Source: Lactifluus volemus
Taxonomy: Eukaryota > Basidiomycota > Agaricomycetes > Russulales > Russulaceae
Direction: 5' to 3'
Length of the DNA stretch: 64,000 bases
Assembly (NCBI GenBank): GCA_022376515.1
Contig: WTXI01000045.1
Location: 186,001-250,000 of the forward strand
Positions 10,540 through 21,700 of the stretch are shown in pieces (position 1 is the first letter of the stretch; each line of letters starts with the position of its first letter). The notes beneath the pieces were generated by a model. The model was given only the letters and a program-made list of their open reading frames with translations, was not told the origin of the DNA and made no database searches. The position numbers were made by a program, and so were the translations under genes.

Positions 10540-10700
10540 TACAATCCAGTGGAGGCATGGGAGACTCTAAACACAGGAGGTGCTCCAAATGCGGGAGGTG
10601 CGTGAGATGCAGGAGGTATGGGAGGCACTCCAAACGCGGGAGGCACGGGAGGCACAGGAGGCGCTCCAAATGCAGGAGGCGTGAGAGGGACGGGAGGTGC
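10540..10700. repeat. GGAGGC-type minisatellite
   Basis: Imperfect short repeats (GGAGGCACGG, GCTCCAAATGC and similar). On the minus strand they give a repetitive tail to the WD40 frame, rich in SCIWSAS-like units. This is probably slippage-prone low-complexity sequence and not a protein domain. Confidence 0.65.
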
Positions 10701-10949
10701 AATAAACTGGACTGGACTGGGTCGAAAGCGGGGTCGATGGGCACCGAGGGCTGCGGCAGCAGTTCTGAGGGTAGGAATGACTCGACGAGGGGCTCAGGCA
10801 TCTCTTGCACCAGTGGGACTGGCACAGGTTCCGAGAGCATGGCAGCAGCCATCTCGGCCATTGGCACGAGCATGCTCGGCGGGCGGTAAAGATGCAGGAG
10901 TGGAACTGGAGAGACAGCGTCCTCACGCCCTGTTGGGGGACTGGAAGAC

Positions 10950-11475
10950 ATGGCTTCTTCAACGCTATGACGGTTCCGTTTGCAACATCCCATACGCAAA
11001 TGGTGCCATTTGCCAAGGCTGAGGCGATGCGCTCCCCGTCCGGAGAATATGCCACAGAATAGACCATGCTGGTGTCATTAGTAAACAGACCAGCGAAGAT
11101 CTCGCCCGTTGCAGCGTCCCACACCCGGATCGTACCATCTGCCGAGGCCGAGGCAATGTGCTGCCCGCCAGGAGAGAATGCGACGCAACTGACCCAGTTA
11201 GTGTGTCCAACAAAGGGGCTCACTACGAGCTCCCCTGTTGTGGCATCCCACACCCGAATCGAATCGTCGCGCGAGCCCGAGGCAATGCGCTGCCCATTTG
11301 GCGAGAACGCGACAGAGTCGATTGGTTCTTCATGTCCATGAATCGTCATTTCCATTGCTGGCCAGTGAGACAATTGCCCGCGTGCCAAGCACAAAGTACG
11401 AAGCAATTTGGGGCATGTCAATGTACGGATTTGTGAGGGGGGTGGAAGGTTGGGGTGTCTCCGACCGCTCCTCAA
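10950..11475 (-). pseudogene. Captured WD40-repeat fragment of a NACHT-WD40-type gene
   Basis: On the minus strand the frame begins with a linker ([20 protein letters not shown]) typical of the joint before WD40 repeats in agaricomycete NACHT-WD40 proteins. Three WD40 repeats follow: [20 protein letters not shown]…[25 protein letters not shown]…[22 protein letters not shown]…ICVWD. The match then stops and continues as low-complexity sequence, so it is a gene piece. It is enclosed by transposon ends and read against the host element. Whether it is transcribed is unknown. Confidence 0.85.
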
Positions 11476-12623
11476 CGGGGGACTGCGCGGTGGGAGATTT
11501 TGAGTATAGGCAGTAGGCTGTTGGTGTGGTGATTCAGTGGATGCCCGGAGCCATAATTTGAGCTACGCGAGGAGCCCGAACCCTGTCGCCTGACTCCAGC
11601 GGGTAGGCGAGTTGATGATATACGTTGTTCTGGAGTCGCAGACGTGGATACACGGGGTGTTTGAGGCACGCGGGAAGTGGGTTGTGTTTGAGTGTAGGCT
11701 CGTTGCGAGGACTGAGACTGAGTGTTGGCTGTCTCCGCAGAGGGTTGGCGGTGAACCTCCTTCGTTCCCTTGCGGCGCGAGACCTGGTCGCGCAACCAGC
11801 GCTCCATCTCCTTCAAACGGAAGTCGGGTGGGGCGTGGACAATACGAAAGGCAGCGGGGGCCGTGGCGGGAGGCGCATAAACGCAGGAAACACGGGAGGT
11901 GCGGGAAGCGCAGGAGGCGCGGGAGATCCAGGAGGCGCAGGTGCGGAGGCAGCGGCGGAGGAGACGGAAGTGGCCCAGGAGGTGGGGCAGGCGGGGCAGG
12001 CGGCGGCGGCGGAGGGGGAGGCGAATAAATAAATAAATGTCAGAGTGCGTTGGGTTGGGGAAGGCAGCGTGACAACATACCGGGGAGGAGGTGCAGAAGG
12101 CGTCAGCGCAAGTAGCATGACACCGTGGACCGCCCGGCAGTGCCAGTGGGTCCAGGAGCCGCGCGAAATGGAGGCGAATGCGGTGCAGGCGGCGGAGGAG
12201 ACGGAAGTGGCCCAGGAGGCCCAGGAGGAGGTGGTGGAGGCGACGCAGGAGGAGGCAGCGGAGGCGGAGGGGAAAAAAGTGTGTCAGGACGCGTTGGGGG
12301 CAGGCAGCGTGATAACGTACCGAAAGTGCAGGAGGCATCGGCGCAGGCAGCATGACGCCGTGTGGAGGTGGTGAAAGCGGTGAAGGTGGCACAGGCGCAG
12401 GAGGCAGAGGAGGACGCAGCGGAGGCAGAGGCAGAGGAGGAGAGGAAGCGAGGGGCAGCGCGTTGGGGCGGGGGAAGTCAAAAAAAACAGTCACGGTCAT
12501 GGTGGCAAGAAGGCAGGGATGCTGAGAAGTTTGACGGGGCAAGACGGCAAGCAGTGGTGGCGACAGAGGAGGCCCGACATGGAGACAGCGACTGAGGGGG
12601 ACAGAGGGAGGTGCAGACAACAA
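11472..12623 (-). other. Proline/leucine-rich low-complexity open frame in the nested element
   Basis: A long minus-strand frame (383 codons). It is low-complexity (PPLSPPLL, PPLRPPLPP) over most of its length, ending in a more ordinary stretch (RLKEMERWLRDQVSRRKGTK then S/T/Q-rich). Long frames are expected by chance in such GC-skewed sequence. The charged segment near 11760-11830 could be an exon of the captured gene or of an element gene. No function can be given. Confidence 0.3.
12010..12360. repeat. About 240-bp direct repeat inside the nested element
   Basis: Two similar segments, about 12035-12125 and 12275-12358, share GTCAG-A-GCGTTGGG…GGCAGCGTGA-AAC-TACC and GCA-CATGAC-CCGTG, and are separated by GGAGGC-type repeats. 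This looks like internal tandem duplication. Confidence 0.55.
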
Positions 12624-12714
12624 GAGGCACGAAAATGGAAATCAACATCGAGCAAACAAGAGTAAACAGCAGATGCGGAACGACTTAGCAAAATTTTCAT
12701 GACTTTGGCAAAAA

Positions 12715-13198
12715 CTTCGCGACTTCACAATTTTTTCAGTGTACTTAGCTAATTATGTGATAATTAAGCGACTTTAAGCGAATTTAAGCGAATTTAAGCA
12801 ACTTTAAGCAACTGTACATGTTTAAGTAACAATTAAGCAAACACAATAACTAAGAAAGCAGTGAACCAATTGTTTTAAGTGGTTTTAAGTGATAATTAAG
12901 CGACACCTGATAATCAAGCAACTGGTCAGTGCAGTAAGCAGTCAACAAGATGTTTTAAGTGCAATTAAGTACACAGACATGACACTTAAGCAGTTGGTTA
13001 AAAATCACGTGACCATTTTGCTTAAAAATTGGGCATCGCTTAGCTTTGCTTAATTGTGCTTAAATGACTTAATTGTCTTAAGCTTCGCTTAATGTACTTA
13101 AAACTACTTAAAAAGCAATTGTAAGCAATTTTAAGTACATTTTAAGCATATTTTAAGCACATTTTAAGTAAAACTTTTTAAGTGACTTTAAGTGACTT
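12715..13198. repeat. Right subterminal TTAAG-type repeats
   Basis: More than 20 occurrences of TTAAGC/TTAAGT/TTAAGT-like motifs in about 480 bases, mirroring the left end. No gene. Confidence 0.8.
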
Positions 13199-13224
13199 TA
13201 AGCTGCTTGGACATTTTGCTGATG
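13199..13224 (-). repeat. Right terminal inverted repeat
   Basis: Ends GGACATTTTGCTGATG; exact reverse complement of the left end at 10221-10246. Confidence 0.93.
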
Positions 13225-13226
13225 CA

Positions 13227-15376
13227 CGAAGACGTCGTACCGAAGGGTCATGGCGGCCCACAGCATGGAAGGGCGGTGGGAGGAGAACCACACGAAAGCC
13301 TTCCTGGACCTCAAGATCGCGATAACATCAGAGCCAATATTGCGAGGACCCAGGTGGGATGGCACACCGTTCGTAGTAACGACAGACGGATGCCAGGAAG
13401 GATTTGCGGGCGTACTGGCGCAAAGGTCCCCCCGCACGAAACCAGACGGCACAGTAACGCACAAGCTCCACCCGATCGCGTTCGCATCGAAACGAACATC
13501 CCCAACGGAAGCTAAGTACAAGCCATTCCTACTGGAGTTCGCTGCACTTAAGTTTGCCCTAGACAAGTTTTCAGACACGATCTGGGGGTTCCCAGTAGAA
13601 ATCGAGACCGATTGCCAAGCCCTCCGCGACACATTGCTCAGCGAGAAACCCAATGCGGTCCACGCACGTTGGCGCGACGGCATACTAGCACACCAGATCA
13701 TAGACGTGCGCCACGTACCAGGCAAGATCAACGTGGTGGCGGATGGACTGAGCAGACAGTGGGAAGGACAACCCCCCGCTGAGGATGACGGGAGCGACTG
13801 GACAGTGAACCCAGACCGAGATGAGCAGGTCGGCTTGATCAATGACGTCCTACTCACACTAGACAAGACAGACCAAGACCAAGTAGAAGCCCTGCGAGAG
13901 AGGCTCAAAGATGAGCATCTATTCGTAGAGGTCATAGACGCGATCCGAAACCAAGACAGCGCGAAGACCGTGCGCGACCGGAAGCGCGCCCGCCACAGAG
14001 CATCGCAATATGTGCTGGAAGGGGGCAAGCTCTGGAAGCTCCATGGTGGTAAAAGCACAAGAACGAGGACGAAAACGGAGTGTGTGTCAAGGAAGGAAGC
14101 AGAGGAGATCGCAGCGGAACAACACCAAAACGGCGGGCACATGGGCCGCGACGCGGTCAAGATCGCGTTGACAGACCGTATCACTAGCCCGGACCTAGAC
14201 CTGGCGATAGTGCGCGCGATCCGAGCATGTTCGCAATGCAAAAACTTCGGGCCAACGAGGCTAAACGCGCTCCTACAGCCCATAACGAGAAGACATCCCT
14301 TTGAACTCCTGGTAGGCGACTACCTGTCCATGCCGGTAGGAAAAGGAGGGTACCACACGATAGGGCTGTACCTCGACACCTTCTCCCAGCACATTTGGGC
14401 CTTCAAACACAAATCCGCAGGCACAGCCAAGACAACAGTCGAAGCGCTATCCTGCATCAACAAGAACTTCGTAATGCCCGAGGCGTTCATGACAGACGGA
14501 GGATCCCACTTCAACAACGCAGTGGTACGAGAGTTCTGCGACACGAATGCCTGCAAGCACCACGTCACGCCAGCGTACTCCCCGTGGGTCAACGGACTCG
14601 TAGAAGGCACGAACAAGATCCTACTCCACGTCCTGAAGCGACTATGCGCCCCAGAGGTAGGCGAGCGCGAGAACGATGGGAGTTGGGAGAACCTTCCCCG
14701 AGCATGGCCAGACCACCTAGACACAGCCGTAGCAGCGCTGAACAGGCGCATCCTGCCAGCCCTCAAGTTCACGCCAAAGGAGTTGCTCTTGGGAATGGCA
14801 ATCAACACACCAAGAACCGAAACGGAGGCAGCGGGGCGAGATGAACCAACCGAGACCGAGGCAGCGATACACATGGCGTACGCAGCACAACAACGGGTCG
14901 ACGGGTACGAGGCAATCGTCAAACACGCGATCGGACGTAAAAACGCGTTTGACAAGCGGGTTCAGAAACAATCTGGTGAGATCACATTTCGCATCGGGCA
15001 ACTGGTTCAGGTCTATCGTAGCGACCTAGATTACACATTCAAAACCGAGCGTAAACTAATACCTAAATGGTCACAACCATACCGAATCCGCGCACGCATC
15101 CGAAACGCCTACACCCTGGAAAGGCTCGATGGATCCGACACAGAAGGGGAGTTCAGCGCGAGGCGGCTAAGGGGGTTTGTCCCAAAGCCGAGCGGGAAAT
15201 TAGAGGAAGAACAGGCACAGTGGTTGAAAGGAAACCCCGACAGCGAGGAAGCAGAAGCGGTGCGGACACCGCTATTCGCGAGAGGGGAGCATGGAGTGGG
15301 GTCAGAGGACAGGCGGGGGAGAGAACCCCAGGGCAAGGAAGAGGCGCCCGAACACCTAGTTAGACCGATGATGTAA
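13227..15376 (+). pseudogene. pol: Pol, C-terminal half: RNase H and integrase
   Basis: Continues pol after the nested element. RNase H region: FVVTTDGCQEGFAGVL, IAFASKRTSPTEAKYKPFLLEFAAL and VRHVPGKINVVADGLSR. Integrase: a zinc-binding HHCC region ending CSQCKNFG, then the D-D-E core, LVGDYLSMP, AFMTDGGSHFNN (second Asp) and PWVNGLVEGTNK (Glu). A C-terminal GPY/F-like module contains KWSQPYRI. No chromodomain is seen. The frame runs on into the 3' LTR, stopping at 15376. Cut off from RT by the nested insertion, it is not expected to be made as a polyprotein. Confidence 0.9.
15281..15291 (+). other. Polypurine tract
   Basis: AGAGGGGAG followed by CA, directly before the 3' LTR. This is the expected place for plus-strand primer formation. 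Confidence 0.7.
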
Positions 15377-15436
15377 TAAGAGAAGAAGGGTTCTTGACGC
15401 GATACCACGACTCAGTCGGCAGGACACGCCCCTGCA
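15292..15436 (+). repeat. 3' LTR (145 bp)
   Basis: Identical to 6486-6630 over its whole length by eye. Followed at once by the target duplication ACAG and the rest of the LINE. Confidence 0.95.
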
Positions 15437-15440
15437 ACAG

Positions 15441-17410
15441 GCTCACAGCCTTTCCTCCTTGGGCCGTGCTCACTAGGATGGGGAGTGAGAGATCGCGATC
15501 CACTGGCTGGAGGATGACGCGACGGGCGTTATCATAGAGTGGGCAGGCCGCGATGACGTGTTCGACGGTTTGCATGGGTGCCATGCAGGGACAGCTTGTG
15601 GGGAGGTCTGGGCGGAATTTGGCCGTGTACGACCCGATGAAGGCATGGCCCATAATGAGCCTGACGAGCGTGGAGAAGACCGCCCTCTCGTGTCCTTTCG
15701 ATCCTTGGATTACCGGCAGGATTTTGCCGTTCGGTGGTGTGGGGAGGGCAATGTAAGTTTGAGAGTGGTCGTTGTTGTTCAGCCAGCAGTTGGCACGTGT
15801 GTCGATTGCTGAGGCTTTGGCTTCGCGACATAGATAGCTAATGGTGTGCGGTTCACGGTAGTTGGGCGGGAGCGGACGCGGCCGCGCGGGGCGATCGTGT
15901 TTGTAAGGTGCTTGACACGAACGAAGCCGTGTAGCGAGCGGTCTTGTGGTGCCTGGATTTTGAGGTTCCTGTTTAAGGAAAGGAGAATGTCAGCCTTCTG
16001 TCTGAACGAGAGAGAAGGGTCGGCCTGGGTGAGGGCAAGGCTTAGTTATGTTGGAGATGGCAATGGAGTCAGGGAAGATGAAGAGGGGGTGGGTAGTAGG
16101 GAGGATAGTAACGATAAGTTGGGCGAGTGAGATACCGGTGTCAAGGGCTGCGAACTCGGTGTCGAGCGCCACAACCGTAAGCCCTAGGGGGCGCTCGGAG
16201 TGGCGGATTTCTCTGCCGTTAGCGCAGGCCACGGCAGCCACGATACCGATAGGGTGTTGTCTTCTCTGTCGGCATTAGTGAGGGCACCTTGGCAGAAGAT
16301 CGCCAGCTTACCGTCACTGGGAGCCATTTTCGGCTTTGAGGGAGGTGACCCAGCGTTTTCGGTCTTCTCCGTGGCGGACTTGGGGGGCCTGGGTGAGTCG
16401 GTCGTCCCATCCGCGCAGGTTCCACGGCGCAAGGGCATGCGGGAGAAGGCGGGGGTTGTGTGTCGGCACAAGATCGGCTAGTTCTGTTAGGCGAGAGCGG
16501 GCAGGGCAGTTACGGGCAGGGAGGCATGAGAGCAGGAGGTCTACTTCTGTGGTGCTGTTCCAGTCACGGCCTAGGCGTTTGAGCAGTTGGCTACTGCATG
16601 GGAGGCGGTATAATCTGAGGGCAGAGTTCTTTATCAGCAGTTCAACACAGATGTCAATGGGATAGATAGCCATGAGTTGGTGGAATGGCTCACCTGGGGC
16701 TGTTCTGAACGCACCAGATACGATGCGAATGACCTCGTTTGACAAGGACTACTTGGCCCTTGTACCAGAGCTGCACACCGTAAGTGAGTACCGGGAGGCA
16801 TATGGCCAGGCGCCACCTGGCAAAGTCGAGACCTCTGACTGAGTTTCCGAGGAGTTGGAGTGACTTGAGAGTGGATTTGACACGGTTGGCGACGATGGAA
16901 ATGTGTTGCTTCCACTGGAGTTTGAAATCGATGTGGAAGCCTAGATAGCGGACACAGTTAGTAGCATAAATTCTATAATGGGCGAGTCGGGCATACAGCT
17001 AGTGAGCGGGGACGGGCGAAATAAATGAGCTCGGTTTTTTCGGGCTTGATACCAAGTCCCGATCGCATGAGCCATTCTTCGCACTCGGTGTAGGGCCTGT
17101 AAGCCGAGCGGAGGCAGTGGCTGACGGAATCGTATGATGCGCCACACGCAAAGATAAGGCCATCGTCCACATACATGGAGAGGACCGGAGAGATGGGGGA
17201 GCCTTGCGGGGCGCCAACCATGATGGAGATGGGGTCGGAGACGAAGCCGTTGAAGCGGAGTTTGACAGAGCGAACGACCTGAGCCATGAGGTCAGTTCGA
17301 GGGGGAAGCCTAGTGACTGAAAGACATGGATAAGTCGGTTGTAGTTAATGTTGTCAAAGAGGAGGGCTACACAGACTACTGTAGGTTGTTGCCCCGCTGG
17401 GAACGCCTCA
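15441..17410 (-). mobile_element. LINE fragment A, 5' part (reverse transcriptase to C-terminus)
   Basis: Broken non-LTR retrotransposon ORF2 on the minus strand. From its 5' end it shows RT (FDNIN-like, GFPLELTSWL, GAPQGSPISPVLS, YVDD), then an RNase H-like stretch (TEFAALDTGISLAQL, FPDSIAISNI), then the cysteine-rich C-terminus (CPCMAPMQTVEHVIAACPLY). Small deletions break the frame; for example, the segment between PVLS and MYVDD present in other copies is missing. RNase H after RT places it with Tad/I-type LINEs. The 5' end is cut at the same point as in copies B, C and D. Confidence 0.85.
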
Positions 17411-18540
17411 CGTGGTAAGTTATTTTGGTAACCCTGGTAAGCCGGGCCGGACCTGTCCTGCCCATTTGCCGTGCTATCTCACCCGTCCCAGTGCTGACAG
17501 GCCATTTCGATGATCCTTCCATTCGTTATCTCTTCTGTGTGCCAGACTCGGAGTCTACGCTAGGCTATAGACATATGTCCCCAACAGGAGATGATGTCAA
17601 GAACGATATCCTGGGTGCGATGTCCTATTATTGTGTGATTCACCTCAACGCCATTTCTTCTTTCATGCTTCCTCTTCTAGATGCGGACAATGCTCGCTTT
17701 GGCGTGCTCTGGGTATACAGTACTCAAATGGGCGCAGTTCGTAGCACTTGACTGGAATCTGGAGCAGGAGTAGAGGTACTGTATGTGCTCTTAAGTGTGG
17801 TGCGTTCCGCTTTTTCCTTCCATGTTATTAGTATTGACTAGTTGCGCTGGGCCCACGTAGGGTGTACTAGTGATACTAGGATGTGAGAAGCGGGACATTT
17901 TAGACGAGAGAAGGATGCAGGAGCTCAGACCTGAAACAAAATTACGATCCTTTCGCATTCTTTCGGACCTCCGGGTGTTCAACGATGATTTTGATTTCGA
18001 AAATTCACCATTACCTCGGCTGATGTCCTGCACACCATCCTCGACTTCCAGTCACGCGTACTTCTGTCCAGGCTTCTTCCATGGGTGAATCCCGCTACCC
18101 ATGTAACCGTAATAGCATTGAACTCCGAGTATACACGTACTGAGTTCCTTCGATCCCGGGACAGGTGATCTCTCGTTTGCCGAGGACGTACGGGAAGAGG
18201 TGAGCAGACCAAACGAGTAGAGTACTGAAAGTGATATGATACGGAAGGATTTTAGCCTCGTTATCGGTGATGTGCGCCTTTCAGAGAGCATATATATTCG
18301 CGACACATGCTCCTTAAAAAAAAAGAACCTTGCATCGCAAGTCGCACGATGTGGTGCCTGGTATCTATGGGTGGGCAAATTAAAAGGATATTTTGTTTCT
18401 ATGGTAGCACCGTGGATCATGGAGCAGCGTGACCCCAGCTAGAAACGATGTCGATAGCCAGTTATCGGAGAAAAATGTGTTAATGTAATGTCGTACAGAG
18501 GCTACCAGTGACCCAACTCGACTTCAAGCTTCAATCTATC
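17411..18540. repeat. Upstream block of unit II, no gene recognised
   Basis: A conserved spacer of the array, also found before genes 3, 4 and 5 and, more diverged, before the 38.4-kb pseudogene. A short plus-strand frame near 17870-18088 (ILDERRMQELRPETKLRSF…) also occurs near 27223 but is disrupted in other copies, and I do not recognise it. Confidence 0.55.
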
Positions 18541-18735
18541 ATACCCGGACCTCTGAGTGATTTGATATGTTCGAGCGTCTACTGTCAGGGTCACATCGCC
18601 CTTTGAGGCTGTGTCAATCAGGCGACACGAGGAGGCACATGCGCCCATCTACCATACTCTGAACTCCTTCACTACTGGCAGTCTTGCTTTCCTATCATTC
18701 CTGAATACATCAACCCTATTGCCTACACGAGTTTG
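18541..18735 (+). promoter_or_regulatory. Conserved proximal upstream region of gene 2
   Basis: The ~190 bases before the start are strongly conserved before every copy (…GTCACATCGCCCTTTGAGGCTG… then a pyrimidine-rich leader with TACATCAACCCT). Probable core promoter and 5' leader, by position and conservation only. Confidence 0.4.
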
Positions 18736-21700
18736 ATGGCATCCACTTCAACCTTACCTTCCAACTTACCTACTATCATCGACGCTGCCTTAGACGAGTA
18801 CACCAAGCAGACAGGGATAAATCTCACCGAGCACCCATCCTCTCACAAAATCCACCAATCTGACTCCCCAGATGATATCCTAGCACTTTTCCAACAGCGG
18901 GAGAAGGACTTTAAGGAATATCGAGACGGAAATCGCAAGCTGATAAATTGCCTCAAACCAGTCGTGCAGGTATTGCATGCGTTTTCTGGTGTCCTTGGCG
19001 GGGCGGTTGGCATTGTGAGCCTCATTTCCCCCACGTTATTGATTATTCATGGCTTTTCCAGTCACATCCACCAGCAAGAGCAATCTTTGTTGGAATTGAT
19101 GTTCTCCTCGTAGTACGCCCCCTCCATTACCGCTTCCAGTCTGATCCTTCTGACATCTTACTTTGTCAGACTGCTAGTGGTGTTAGTTCGAGTTATGATG
19201 CACTCGAAGATCTATTTCAATGCGTTCAGAATTTTCTTCAACGCCTACATGTTTATACCCAAATTCCTCCCACCCCCGCGATGACAAATATACTCGTGAA
19301 GATTATGGTTCAAGTACTCTCAGTGCTTGGCTTGGCAACAAAGCAAATTAAGCAGGGGCGTTTCAGTACGTACCCCCTTCCGCAATATACCTCACCTGTA
19401 GTTGAACGTGCAGCAGAGAAATTCGCGAAGAAGCTGCTAGGCGAGAGCGATATCGAAGCTGTGTTACAGAGGCTGGACCGTCTTACCGACGAGGAGGCTC
19501 GGATGACCGTTGCCCAGACGTTAGAGGTCGTCCATGGTCTTATGAGGAATCTGAAGGTGGTCATGGACGGTGCGTGATCCTTCTTGACTCGTTACAAGAA
19601 TTGGACTGGACTATTTTCGTAGACTCGGATGCCAAGGTATCGATCAGGGATGTACGGAAGTCTCTTGGTATGTTCTTTGTGTGCCCATGAATTCTTGTAG
19701 ATTGGACTGAGGACCAATCTAGTTAGTATGCAAGACACGATAAATAAGATGGAACGTTCGTCATCACCCGGATCTACTATTTTGGTCTTCGAGGTTGACA
19801 CTAAATTGAAGGTGACCAATTACAAAAGGATGTGAGAAACTGGCTCTCTCCCCCAAATCCTTCGACAAACCACAACATTGCACGTCGAGCTCACCAGAGA
19901 GGGACGGCAACTTGGTTCTTGGAGGGGAGTATTATTTCTAAGTGGAAAGAAAGGGGATCCTTGCTATGGATACATGGAAAACGTATAGTTTCCTCAACAC
20001 TGCGTGTTCAGAGTACTAACCAAGTTTTGGTCTATCAGCTGGGTCCGGTAAAAGTATACTCATGTACGTCTTGATGAATTGTGTTTCACGTTGATCTGCA
20101 GCCATTGAGTTGCCGACCAGGTCTGCGATTATCGAAGACGTCGCAGGTTCTGGGTTGGCATCCATGGCATATTATTATTTCGATTTCAGAGACGCCAAGA
20201 AGCAGAATCGCCATGGCCTACTTTCCTCTCTCCTCACCCAGCTCTCCGTCCAGTCCAATCTTTATCATGACGTCCTTTCCCGGCTGTATGCGGCACGAGA
20301 CAGTGGCATCCAAGATCCCGCCGATGATACACTTACGCAGAGTTTAAAGGAAATGCTGAAACTCCCTGGACAGGGACCAGTATACATCATCATAGACGCT
20401 TTGGACGAATGTCCGATTGTCTCAGGCACCCCATCGTCACGCGAAGAAGTGCTCGAACTTGTGAAGGAGCTCGTCAATCTGAAACTTCCGAATGTTCACA
20501 TTTGTGTTACTAGTCGCCCCGAATACGATATCCGAGCCGTCCTCAAGCCCTTGACAACACATCGCGTGTCTCTTCACGATCAAAGTGGACAGAAACGAGA
20601 CATCATGGATTACATAACGAAAGTTGTTAATTCGGACCCAAACATGCGGAGCTGGGGAGAGCAGGATAAGCAGCTGGTCATCGAATTCCTTTCAGAAAAG
20701 GCAGACGGGATGTAAGTCACCACATTCTTCCTGCGTAACTTGCGGTTACTTATTGGATCATGCAGGTTTCGATGGGTGTATTGCCAATTGGATTCCTTTC
20801 GTCGCAATCTACCTCCGAGTATCCAAAGTGCCCTCCACCGGTTGCCCAAGACTTTGGACGAGACATACAAACACGCATTACTTTCCATTGAAGAGGAGAA
20901 ACGTGAATATGCTCAACGTCTCTTCAAGTGCCTCACCGTATCAATCCGCCCCTTGCACGTTGACGAACTCGCCGACATTCTTGCCATACGGTTCGAGCCT
21001 GGTTCGCTTCCGGAGTATGACGTAGGATGGCGCCTATGCGATACAGAGAAGGCCGTTCTCTCTGTTGGCTCGAGCTTGATATCGGTGGTCAATGTCAATG
21101 GCTCTAAAGTCGTACAGTTCTCCCACTTCTCAGTTAAAGAGTTCTTGACCTCTGTTCACCTCGGGGACAACCTTTCCGATTATCACATCCTTCCCGGTCC
21201 TGCACATACCACTCTCGCAAAGGCATGCCTCAGCATCCTGCTCAAGCTTGACGACCGCATTGACAAAGCTACGATCGATAATTTGCCATTGGCAGAGTAT
21301 GCTGCTCGGCATTGGGTCGAACATGCACAGTTTGATGATGTGTCATCATCAATACAAGATGAAATGCAGCACCTGTTTAACCCCGAGAAATCCCATTTTG
21401 CGGCATGGGTGTGGGTTTTCAATATAGACCGTCCTTGGGTACAACACATGTCGACGATTCATCCGACTCGTCCAGAGGCGACACCCCTATACTACGCGAT
21501 ATTATGTGGATTCCATGAGATTGCGCAGCACCTTCTCGTTGCTCATCGGTTAGATGTAAATGGGAGGGGTGGTTGTCGGATGACGCCACTGCAAGCCGCG
21601 GTAATGACAAGAAATATGAAGGTCGCAGGGTTGCTGCTACAGCATGGTGCTGAAGTAGATGTCCGCGATAAAAATGGCCTTACTCCTTTGCACCGGGCAT

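Larger units (their letters stand above)
10221..13224. mobile_element. Nested TIR transposon (3004 bp) with captured host sequence
   Basis: Bounded by perfect 26-base inverted repeats and flanked by a possible 2-bp CA target duplication (10219-10220 and 13225-13226). Both ends carry hundreds of bases full of TTAAG/CTTAA motifs. No transposase-like protein is seen, so the element is probably non-autonomous. The inside holds a minus-strand WD40 gene fragment and proline-rich, GC-rich low-complexity sequence. Short duplication plus subterminal motif arrays suggest the CACTA/Plavaka (CMC) group, but the ends do not read CACT and the class is uncertain. Confidence 0.85.
6486..15436 (+). mobile_element. 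Ty3/gypsy LTR retrotransposon inserted in LINE fragment A
   Basis: An 8951-bp element bounded by two 145-bp LTRs that begin TG, end CA and show no difference by eye. The host LINE reads through cleanly on both sides, with target duplication ACAG (6482-6485 and 15437-15440), or AACAG if the shared A is counted. Order is gag, protease, reverse transcriptase, [3-kb nested insertion], RNase H, integrase, which is the Ty3/gypsy order. Identical LTRs imply a recent insertion. The nested transposon breaks pol, so this copy cannot move by itself unless complemented. Confidence 0.93.

Noticed and set aside
10553..11062. Plus-strand frames over the WD40 fragment
   Set aside because: Repeat-derived and glycine/arginine-rich. 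The minus strand encodes the WD40 repeats with correct motifs.
12715..13198. TTAAG motif array considered as a telomere or interstitial telomere
   Set aside because: The fungal telomere repeat is TTAGGG. This array is TTAAGC/TTAAGT in both orientations, inside transposon ends.
17870..18088. Short conserved frame ILDERRMQELRPET… as a small gene
   Set aside because: Repeated with the unit but interrupted or altered in other copies, with no recognisable domain. Its conservation is explained by duplication of the whole spacer.
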